Shown here: positions 43,032 through 48,970 of the stretch, piece by piece
How the letters are laid out: the number at the start of each line of letters is the position of its first letter
Numbering within the stretch: position 1 is the stretch's first letter
Origin: Deltaproteobacteria bacterium
Lineage (GTDB): Bacteria; Myxococcota_C; UBA6777
Assembly (NCBI GenBank): GCA_002731275.1
Contig: PCBK01000166.1
Location: 1-48,970, forward strand
Length of the DNA: 48,970 bases
Direction of reading: 5' to 3'
Notes under the pieces: model-generated
Database searches by the model: none
Seen by the model: the letters and a program-made list of their open reading frames with translations, nothing else
Told to the model about the DNA's origin: nothing
Program-made: the position numbers and the translations under genes

Positions 43032-43853
43032 CTACTCACGCTTCAGCACAAAATGAAGCAGGTACTCACAAAGTCGCTCGCCTTTTTTGTCTTTGGCCTC
43101 AGGTGAAACATGTGAATCCCTTGTGATCGCCTCCCCAGCACGCGGTAATACTTTGAGGAGCGTCTTCAGCGATCGAGCTCGCTTCGAGAAGCAGGCCCAC
43201 ACCATCTCATCTCCCTCAGCTTTGCCCTCGACCTCAAGGCTCCCAGAGAACCAATGCTCCTTCTCGGCCACCACACGAAGGCTGCGCGCATCACCATTCG
43301 AGGGGTACAAAGGCGTCCACTGGCCTTTTGGGTCGCGGTGTACGATATACAGGTAGCCAGCATACGCCCAACGGTATCCGATGCGCAAAAAGTCGCCCTC
43401 TCGAAAGCTCTCCTTCGAGCGCACATGAAGGATATGTTTGCCTCTCTTGCGAACGATCAATAAGGCCGGGTGAGGTGTGTCCCGGTCACTCTTGATCGCG
43501 AATCTCTTCACAGGCTTGCCTCCCACTGAAAAAAACTGTTTGTCCAACCCAAAAGAGACAAACAACAGGAGCCCACAGGCTGCCGCAGCAGCTCCCCACA
43601 CAGCAGGACGTTGTAGCCACTCCCACCAGCTCTGCCAGGGAGAGGCGGCCGGCCACTGTGGCAAGACGACCTCCGAGGCACGTGCGCTTGCCATTTCGAG
43701 CGCACGAAGATCCTCCTGACAGCGAGGACAAGACGCGATATGTCGCTTTGATTGTTCGTGTTCATCAGGAGACTCGCCACCAAAAAAGTGAAGGTCTAAC
43801 CGATACTCGGACAAACAGGCTTCTACTTGCATATTCTCTCTCTCATCGATCAT
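43032..43853 (-). CDS. zf-HC2 anti-sigma-like membrane protein with DUF4384-like domain
   Basis: 273 residues from the ATG at 43853 (AAAGG eight bases upstream; an ATG at 43832 after GAGAGAGA is nearly as good). The N-terminal zinc-binding anti-sigma domain has H38-x3-C42-x2-C45 (HIASCPRC). One membrane helix (about 85-102, WGAAAAACGLLLFVSFG) follows. The periplasmic domain (about 115-240) looks like DUF4384: FREGDFLRIGYRW, GYLYIVHRDPKG, PLYPSNGDARSL. Family knowledge: zf-HC2 proteins hold an ECF sigma factor inactive until an envelope signal. It probably binds the sigma factor at 44093-44629. It is separated from that gene by a 239-bp gap containing an inverted-repeat element, and followed by the caspase gene. 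Confidence 0.82.
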   Translation of the reverse strand: MIDERENMQVEACLSEYRLDLHFFGGESPDEHEQSKRHIASCPRCQEDLRALEMASARASEVVLPQWPAASPWQSWWEWLQRPAVWGAAAAACGLLLFVSFGLDKQFFSVGGKPVKRFAIKSDRDTPHPALLIVRKRGKHILHVRSKESFREGDFLRIGYRWAYAGYLYIVHRDPKGQWTPLYPSNGDARSLRVVAEKEHWFSGSLEVEGKAEGDEMVWACFSKRARSLKTLLKVLPRAGEAITRDSHVSPEAKDKKGERLCEYLLHFVLKRE

Positions 43854-43897
43854 TGGTCATACCTTTTGGACCAGCCCATCTAAGTCTGCTTCTTCTA

Positions 43898-44070
43898 GGC
43901 TGTCGGATGGAAAAAAGCGAAGACAAGAGGGCAGTGGATGGGGCCTCAGGCAAGGCATGAGGAGGAGGCATAGCATCGCTACGCCGACGACAAATAACAA
44001 AGCCTGTGGCTTCAGCAACAACCTTCTGTCTTCGTCTCATTTTCCGTATCCTTTTTTCCATCCGACAGCC
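43898..44070. mobile_element. MITE-like element with 20-bp perfect terminal inverted repeats
   Basis: The left end GGCTGTCGGATGGAAAAAAG (43898-43917) is the exact reverse complement of 44051-44070. The trinucleotide CTA flanks both ends (43895-43897 and 44071-44073), as a short target-site duplication would. Internal secondary pairing continues (CGAAGACA on the left, TGTCTTCG on the right). It contains no transposase; the short minus-strand frame inside it has no coding character. It lies between the sigma and anti-sigma genes. It could instead be a large regulatory hairpin. Confidence 0.55.
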
Positions 44071-44092
44071 CTATTCATAGATCGTTTATTCA

Positions 44093-44629
44093 TCATGACG
44101 CCTGCCACTTCTCTGCGCGTTCTTGAAAGCGCTTGAGTGTTGTCCGCACATGATCTCTGGAGACATCCATAACTTCTGCGATTTCGCTCTGTGTCAGACC
44201 GCTCACATAGCGATACACAACGACCTCGCGCATCGTCTCGGGGAGTTTTTCTAACATCGCCTGCACAGCGACTTTGGATTCCAGTTCACGATCTGTTAGA
44301 TTGGCTTCATAGCGCGCACATCCTTCTTCAATCATCGCGTCGACGTTTCGATTCCATCGTTTATTTTTATCAAGGAGCTTAAAGCAGTGAGTCGTGGTAA
44401 TCCTGTAGAGCCAGGGCAAGATATCTTTTGGTTCACCTCGATACTTTTCGATATTGCGGCAGATCGTCCAAAACACTTCTTGCATTGCGTCATCAGCCAG
44501 TGTCTCGTTCCTCAGCAGCTTCAAACATCGACGACGCAACACGACGTGATAGGTCCGGTAGACATCTTCGGTGCGTTTACGTGCCAGCGCTGACAACGAG
44601 AACGCCAGCAACACAAAGAACCACATCAT
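44093..44629 (-). CDS. ECF-type RNA polymerase sigma factor with an N-terminal membrane helix
   Basis: 178 residues from the ATG at 44629, which overlaps the stop of the upstream lipoprotein gene (ATGA) and has GGAGGGG seven bases upstream. Residues 2-16 are a hydrophobic helix (MWFFVLLAFSLSALA) followed by RKR, an arrangement for a membrane anchor with the rest in the cytoplasm. Sigma region 2 about 20-85 (LADDAMQEVFWTICRNI, ILPWLYRITTTHC); region 4 about 120-172 (LPETMREVVVYRYVSGLTQ, SEIAEVMDVSRDHVRTTLK). No other credible start removes the helix: the next ATG in frame is the adjacent one, then none before region 2. Known role: directs RNA polymerase to a stress or envelope regulon. Partner: the zf-HC2 protein downstream. 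Confidence 0.88.
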   Translation of the reverse strand: MMWFFVLLAFSLSALARKRTEDVYRTYHVVLRRRCLKLLRNETLADDAMQEVFWTICRNIEKYRGEPKDILPWLYRITTTHCFKLLDKNKRWNRNVDAMIEEGCARYEANLTDRELESKVAVQAMLEKLPETMREVVVYRYVSGLTQSEIAEVMDVSRDHVRTTLKRFQERAEKWQAS

Positions 44630-45627
44630 CGGCACACCCCTCCTAAAAAGCTGTCACTATCGGCTTGACACGTCGTCCCTGTCGGACAACCGGCAGTGTC
44701 GGGACGGCATCCTTTGGTACACCGCAATTGGGATTGACCATCGAGCACACAGACGAGCTGTTGTGTACCATCACAAAAGCGCTGTTTGTCCGTGAGACTA
44801 CAGGATTGTCCGGCCACACGATCGCCATATTGGGGTGGCGCCGTCGGCACACATAGAGAGTCGTTATAATCGGGGACCTTCGAACAAAATTGTCCGGGCG
44901 GACAAGGCGTTTTGCCAAAAAAGCAGTGGGCTTTGCAGACGCCCTGTCCATTCCCACGATCGAAGCAGCTTTCAGTCCCTCCACAGGTTGGATTGTTCTC
45001 TTTCCCTTTACTTGGGTCACAGGTCGTCAAACACATCGACTCGTGGCAGGTGAGTCCTTGTTTGCAGGGGCGTCCATCAATGCACCAATCACCGACATCA
45101 CATTCATCGATCGAACCGTCACAGTCGTTATCTTTGTTGTTCCCACAAATTCGAATATTCGCGGGTCGGACCTCTCCAAGGCATTCTCCCCAGCGTCCAT
45201 CTTCGCAGCTCTGTGTTCCATCCTGACAGCTCCCTTTCCCTCTAGACCAATCAGGCCCAGTGTAGCAAGCGCGGTGCTTACCATCTTCGCACGGTTCGGG
45301 GGATTCTTCGGGAGGCTGCTCAAAAATATAGGGTGTCTCTCGGAGCTGTTCACGCTCAGGGAGCCCTTCTGAGGCGTCTGTCCCCTCTTCTTTCCCCTCA
45401 ACAGGTAGCTCTGTCCTCTTCTCGCTGGGGCTCTCTGAGCGTTCAGCGAGCGCAAGACAGCGGTGTTGAGAGCAGATTTGTGCGTCAGTGCAATCAGCCT
45501 GTTGAAGGCACGTTCGTACGATCGGCCCACAGCGAAACCCTGAGAGTAACATCACACAAAGCCCAAGACATACGCTCAACCACATAGGGTGGGTGTATAT
45601 GTGTATTTGACAAAGAACTCTTTTCAC
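44626..45627 (-). CDS. MopE-like Cys-rich secreted protein, first gene of the sigma/caspase run
   Basis: 333 residues from the GTG at 45627 (GAGG six bases upstream; a second GTG directly before it is possible). N-terminal signal segment MWLSVCLGLCVMLLSGFRC, preceded by about 15 residues; the Cys context (GFRC) is a poor lipobox, so lipidation is uncertain. A Ser/Glu/Pro-rich acidic spacer (SESPSEKRTELPVEGKEEG) is followed by Cys-rich modules: CYTGPDWSRGKGSCQDG, the MopE-type CGNNKDNDCDGSIDECD, then several C-x-x-C knots (CSLTDKQRFCDG, CRPDTAGCPTGTTC). Surface or periplasmic. Its stop overlaps the sigma-factor start by 4 bp, so an envelope protein and the sigma factor are made together; it could be the stimulus sensor or simply the first product (inference). 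Confidence 0.82.
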   Translation of the reverse strand: MKRVLCQIHIYTHPMWLSVCLGLCVMLLSGFRCGPIVRTCLQQADCTDAQICSQHRCLALAERSESPSEKRTELPVEGKEEGTDASEGLPEREQLRETPYIFEQPPEESPEPCEDGKHRACYTGPDWSRGKGSCQDGTQSCEDGRWGECLGEVRPANIRICGNNKDNDCDGSIDECDVGDWCIDGRPCKQGLTCHESMCLTTCDPSKGKENNPTCGGTESCFDRGNGQGVCKAHCFFGKTPCPPGQFCSKVPDYNDSLCVPTAPPQYGDRVAGQSCSLTDKQRFCDGTQQLVCVLDGQSQLRCTKGCRPDTAGCPTGTTCQADSDSFLGGVCR

Positions 45628-45833
45628 CACAAACCTCTAGCAAGTACAAACCACAAACAGAACAAACAGCATAGCATGTTTGCGTCCTATGTGTGTGGAT
45701 CGATCGAGTGTGGGATTTTGGGGATTTTTTTTGTTTTTTGCGTTGGGACACGTTGTATGTCTCCCACCCACTCGGCATATTCGTCGTCTTGACACTCTCG
45801 CCTCGACAAGGGAAGGAATACAAAACCCCCTCC

Positions 45834-45851
45834 GTCGGCGATTTCGCCGAC
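45834..45851. repeat. Perfect 18-bp palindrome GTCGGCGA-TT-TCGCCGAC
   Basis: The 8-bp stem lies between two C-rich blocks and is followed about 25 bp later by a complementary-looking CAAGGGGAGGG. It resembles the extragenic palindromic units seen in many genomes. No T-tract follows. Confidence 0.6.
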
Positions 45852-46131
45852 ACCTCCCCCCCACATGACTTCGCCAGCAAGGGGAGGGATACACACCAAA
45901 CCATCTTTCATGGTATTTGTGTTCTGACACAAAGTCCAAGTGAATGATTCTCTTTTGGGGGTGAGCTTCTGCTTCAATGAGTGTGTTGGACAACGACTTT
46001 TGCATTTCCAACGTGACAACTCATAAACATGTGCACCGCTCTCCTCACCAAGCTGAGAACATCGATATTTCTCGCCAGAATCCAATATTGGGCGACTATC
46101 ATAGAATGGTGTGTGATAGAGTTCGATACCC

Positions 46132-46159
46132 TTGACAGATGCACTACTTTACATATGAT
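46132..46159 (+). promoter_or_regulatory. Near-consensus sigma70 promoter of the pentapeptide gene
   Basis: TTGACA (46132-46137), 16 bp spacer, TATGAT (46154-46159). The -10 box lies inside an inverted repeat ATATG..CATAT (46153-46168) that could be an operator. The ATG at 46288 is 129 bp after the -10, which leaves a long leader. Confidence 0.6.
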
Positions 46160-46287
46160 GCACCATATACCCTTGAGAAAAGAATTTTATTTGCGACTAG
46201 AGCTTATGGAAAAGCTCAAACGGAAAAGGCGATGGCTATAAAAGAAAATGCTTGGTGTGAGAAAAAGTTGGTTTGGCTTGATCGCAA

Positions 46288-47046
46288 ATGAAACTGAAAG
46301 TTTTCATACTTTTAATCACCTTATCTGTATTTTCAACACCTTGCCACAAAAACCCAAAAGGGTCCAAGGCTCAGTACTTTCCACTCAGCCAAGTTGTCAG
46401 AGACGTACGATGTTCAAAGAAACACTGCCTTGTTTTGTTTGGTGATAGAACCTGTTTCACCTCTAAGGCCTTTAAAGCGCAATTCTTACACACAATACAG
46501 GTTCCTTCCAACATACAAAAAATGTACTTGCCGATAGGACGCTTTCGCTTAAAAAGTTACGCAACCCCCATTTTGGTGTTGTTCAAAGAAAATAAACCTA
46601 TCGACATCCACATGGGTGTATTTTACGCAAAGGACAAAATTGGACTCACATTCAACCAAAAAATCGTCAACAACATTCTCGCAAGAAATGGTTTGCTCCC
46701 ACAAACAAATGTCAATCTCATCTGGAAAGATACAAAACGAAAACACATCGAGAAAGAGAAAAGAATGAGTCGTCGAAGCATCTCTTTTTCAGACATCCCA
46801 AATACAATCTTGAGAAACAAAGCGATGGATTTCATGATCATCTCAAGTGTAAACTTCGAAAACTCAGACTTTTCAAACGCATCGCTAAAAAGGACGATTT
46901 TTGCCCACGTCAATTTAAAAGGAGCACACATGGGGTCAGCTGACCTTACGGGCTCTATCTGGATCGACACAATTTGCCCCAATGGAAAAAACAGTAGACA
47001 GACAGGAGATACCTGCGTCCACCAAAACCCACACAATCACAAATGA
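46288..47046 (+). CDS. Secreted protein with C-terminal pentapeptide repeats
   Basis: 252 residues from the ATG at 46288, the first in-frame start after a TGA; the ribosome site is weak. A hydrophobic N-terminus (MKLKVFILLITLSVFSTPC) acts as a signal peptide, with C19 a possible but atypical lipidation site. The middle (about 30-140) is a mixed domain of unknown type (DVRCSKKHCLVLFGDRTC, TPILVLFKENKPIDIHMG) that recalls thioredoxin-like folds without a CxxC active site. Residues about 185-230 form pentapeptide repeats (VNFENSDFSNASLKRTIFAH, VNLKGAHMGSADL), ending in WIDTICPNGKNSRQTGDTC, a Cys-bounded end typical of secreted pentapeptide proteins. Base composition is markedly AT-rich against its neighbours, a sign of transfer. 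Function unknown. Confidence 0.75.
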   Translation: MKLKVFILLITLSVFSTPCHKNPKGSKAQYFPLSQVVRDVRCSKKHCLVLFGDRTCFTSKAFKAQFLHTIQVPSNIQKMYLPIGRFRLKSYATPILVLFKENKPIDIHMGVFYAKDKIGLTFNQKIVNNILARNGLLPQTNVNLIWKDTKRKHIEKEKRMSRRSISFSDIPNTILRNKAMDFMIISSVNFENSDFSNASLKRTIFAHVNLKGAHMGSADLTGSIWIDTICPNGKNSRQTGDTCVHQNPHNHK

Positions 47047-47201
47047 GCTTCACGCTCTCCTCCCCTGCCAAAAAGCAGTCCCTCTCTTGGATTGTACAGC
47101 CTCCATTCTTGATCAAGACGACGCCAAAGTAGAGTCAACACAACAGATGTGGTATACCATTACACAACACGACTTATCCATGAATTTGCAGGGAGAATTT
47201 T

Positions 47202-48731
47202 GTGAAGATCAATCGGTTATGGTTACCATTGCTTGTGTTCTTGGGTTTTCTGGCGGCGTCATTCTTTTCGGGAAACCTGGGTCTGACACAGAAAACCTTG
47301 GGAAACACAGAGCGCGTCTTTTTCTACGCGCTCCACATCGGTATCTGGCTTTCGGCCGCGTACCTCCTCAATCGCTTGCTACACATCTTCTTCTGGGACG
47401 GTGTCTTCACACGTTTCACAGGAGGTTCAACGCCCAAGCTGCTCAAAGACGTCGTAGGCTTTTTGTTCTACGTCATCGCGTTGACAGGTATCATTGGTGT
47501 CGTCTTCCAAAAGTCCGTCACAGGGATCTGGGCGACATCCGGTGCCGTCGGCTTGGTGCTCGGCTTTGCGCTACGTTCCATCATCCTCGATGTCTTTACG
47601 GGACTCGCTGTCGGTGTTGACCGCCCTTACTCCATCGGAGACTGGATTATGCTTCACGGCAAACGTCCATCCCTCCACATCATTGGACGTGTCGAAGAGA
47701 TCAACTGGCGGACAACACGCGTCGCGACCAAAGATGGCAACATCCTGATCGTCCCTAACAGCATCATGGGGCAGACGATGATCACCAACTTCATGATGCC
47801 CGCCTCCCATAATCGCCACGAGATCTTCTTTACACTCGACTTCTCCGTCCCACCAGAACGTGCAGAGAGGATCCTGCTCGCAGGGGCAAAAGCTGCATGT
47901 GGTAAAGGCACAAAGTCCCCCCTCGAATCCCCAGCCCCCAAAGTCCGCATTATCCGCACGACACACCTCGGCGTCGAATACCGCGTCCGCTACTGGCTGA
48001 TCCCCAAAGACATCTCTCCAGGCCGAGGACGCCATCAGATCACCAAGAGCATCCTCGAACACCTTCAACAAGCAGGACTCACACTCGCCTACCCCAAACA
48101 GGATATCTACCACGACGAGATGCCCAACAGACATCTCGACGCACGTTCCATCGAAGACCGCAAATCCCTACTCTCTCGTATAGACCTCTTCTCCAAACTG
48201 AATGACGAAGAACTACACTTTCTCGCCGAAAATATGGAGAGAGAGCTTGTCGACGAAGGCGCGAAACTGATCAAACGTAACGACGATGGGGACTCGATGT
48301 TCATCCTCGTCGAAGGTTTACTCGACATCTTCGCGGATATCGATGGAAGTGGCAAAGAGCGCAAAGTTGCACAGCTCAATCCTGGCTCCTTCCTCGGTGA
48401 GATGTCCCTGCTGACAGGTGAACCCCGCTCCGCTACAGTCATCACTTCGACTGAGTCGGTGCTCTACAAAATCACCAAGAAGCACATGGACACGCTGCTT
48501 CAAAAACGACCGGCGCTGCTTGACCTGCTCAGTCATACCATCGCAGAACGCCAACTACGAGAGACACACCTCAAAGATAACCAAGATACCGAAGCATTCG
48601 AACAGGAAGAATCCAATCTCGCCAACCAACTCGTCGGCAAGATGCGCTCATTCTTTGGCAATATCTTCGACAAAGTCACCAACTCCCGTAGCGACCTCCC
48701 CGCCGTAAACGACTCATCCGAACCCAAGTAA
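47202..48731 (+). CDS. Mechanosensitive channel (MscS family) with C-terminal cyclic-nucleotide-binding domain
   Basis: 509 residues from the GTG at 47202 (GGGAGA five bases upstream). About four membrane helices in the first 130 residues; the pore helix TM3 is GIWATSGAVGLVLGFALRSI, followed by the MscS beta-domain (GDWIMLHG, GRVEEINWRTTRVATKDGN, IVPNSIMGQTMITNF). After the alpha/beta domain comes a cyclic-nucleotide-binding domain (about 320-450) with the phosphate-binding signature GEMSLLTGEPRSATV; the Glu and Arg that bind cNMP are present. Known family role: tension-gated release of solutes on osmotic downshock; the CNBD variants may be gated or tuned by cAMP/cGMP. Inner membrane. The tail (about 455-509) is acidic and disordered-looking. 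Confidence 0.9.
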   Translation: MKINRLWLPLLVFLGFLAASFFSGNLGLTQKTLGNTERVFFYALHIGIWLSAAYLLNRLLHIFFWDGVFTRFTGGSTPKLLKDVVGFLFYVIALTGIIGVVFQKSVTGIWATSGAVGLVLGFALRSIILDVFTGLAVGVDRPYSIGDWIMLHGKRPSLHIIGRVEEINWRTTRVATKDGNILIVPNSIMGQTMITNFMMPASHNRHEIFFTLDFSVPPERAERILLAGAKAACGKGTKSPLESPAPKVRIIRTTHLGVEYRVRYWLIPKDISPGRGRHQITKSILEHLQQAGLTLAYPKQDIYHDEMPNRHLDARSIEDRKSLLSRIDLFSKLNDEELHFLAENMERELVDEGAKLIKRNDDGDSMFILVEGLLDIFADIDGSGKERKVAQLNPGSFLGEMSLLTGEPRSATVITSTESVLYKITKKHMDTLLQKRPALLDLLSHTIAERQLRETHLKDNQDTEAFEQEESNLANQLVGKMRSFFGNIFDKVTNSRSDLPAVNDSSEPK

Positions 48732-48970
48732 ATTTGCTCCGACATATGCGGGGGATACTTGAATGTTGATCCGGCGGATGTTGCACTTGTGTCTCCGCAA
48801 ACTCCCCTGATTCCACTCTACAATCCCCTTCTTGCAGGCGGATATAGCAAGCCATATCCTTAAATACTCTTCTACTCGCGAGCTTTCAGTGGGTTTTTTG
48901 CGTCTTCACTTGCAATCATCCGCCTCAACAAACTCTCCACCCTGAGCCTTCGGCTCTTCCCTCCTCTCAA
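48732..48970. other. Right-edge non-coding stretch
   Basis: 239 bp after the MscS gene. It contains a hairpin GGATATAGC-AA-GCCATATCC (about 48840-48859) with one mismatch and no T-tract, and an 8-bp palindrome CTCGCGAG. I see no gene start before the edge. Confidence 0.4.

Larger units (their letters stand above)
45628..46287. other. 660-bp intergenic region with palindromes and a strong promoter
   Basis: Holds a 7-bp hairpin TTTGTGT-TCTG-ACACAAA (45916-45933), the GTCGGCGA palindrome at 45834-45851 inside a C/G-rich block, a consensus-like promoter (46132-46159), and AT-rich DNA from about 45990. No credible gene is seen. Confidence 0.6.

Noticed and set aside
43843-44061. 72-residue minus-strand frame within the inverted-repeat element
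   Set aside because: Spans the repeat ends, low complexity, no ribosome site; best explained as non-coding element DNA.
46155-46241. Small open frame (MMHHIPLRKEF...) in the leader of the pentapeptide gene
   Set aside because: Its ATG overlaps the -10 box of the likely promoter and would not be in the transcript.

Overview
The window reads as a chromosomal segment of a Gram-negative bacterium from the former Deltaproteobacteria, most likely Myxococcota or a relative such as Bradymonadales. The evidence is a MYXO-CTERM-like tail (Cys-Gly-Cys, one membrane helix, Arg/Lys cluster) on a secreted FG-GAP protein, several MopE-like cysteine-rich lipoproteins with CxxxDDxCDGxxDE repeats, many lipoprotein and signal-peptide proteins, and eukaryote-like domains (caspase, TIR-NACHT-WD40, poly(A)-polymerase-like). 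Base composition looks close to half G+C, with a clearly AT-richer stretch near 46.0-47.1 kb. No rRNA, tRNA, CRISPR array or insertion-sequence transposase was seen.

Layout. 1-5.1 kb (minus strand): an effector-associated-domain/TIR protein followed after 6 bp by a very large TIR-like/NACHT/pentapeptide/WD40 protein that runs off the left edge; its last 1.4 kb is twelve near-identical 126-bp WD40 units. 5.1-5.8 kb: non-coding DNA with seven perfect hairpins. 5.8-13.9 kb (plus): a haem-c/copper type II monooxygenase-like lipoprotein, a giant PQQ-type beta-propeller protein whose fifth propeller is continued in the -1 frame after a run of nine A, and a fatty-acid-hydroxylase family membrane enzyme. 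14.2-23.8 kb: secreted or lipid-anchored, mostly cysteine-rich surface proteins, an unknown 195-residue protein, and an odd zinc-ribbon membrane protein with an Arg/Tyr/Cys-rich tail. 24-31 kb: hisS, an unknown, an MFS exporter overlapping a DUF2804 gene, and a HEAT-repeat protein. 31.3-38.8 kb (plus): three paralogous peptidoglycan-binding/YkuD-like proteins without signal peptides, with a 1011-residue four-domain predicted RNA-repair protein between the first and second. 38.8-41.3 kb: an unknown, a quinone-oxidoreductase-type dehydrogenase and an FKBP isomerase. 41.3-45.6 kb (minus): a four-gene run of MopE-like lipoprotein, membrane-anchored ECF sigma factor (ATGA overlap), anti-sigma-like zf-HC2/DUF4384-like protein, and a caspase with a predicted beta-barrel tail; a MITE-like 173-bp inverted-repeat element lies between sigma and anti-sigma. 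46.3-48.7 kb: a pentapeptide-repeat secreted protein and an MscS channel fused to a cyclic-nucleotide-binding domain.

How the parts may work together (inference). The left end looks like an NLR-type immune or self/non-self recognition locus whose WD40 sensor is diversifying. The RNA-repair protein combines 2',3'-phosphate/cyclic-phosphate processing, nuclease/phosphatase and nucleotidyl-transfer activities expected after ribotoxin damage. The sigma/anti-sigma/caspase run looks like an envelope-signalled response. The PG-binding paralogs look like exported wall-active proteins, possibly used against other cells.

The strongest leads for something undescribed are the RNA-repair fusion inside the PG-paralog array, the A9 frameshift joining the PQQ propellers, the NLR with its expanding WD40 array, and the sigma/caspase locus.
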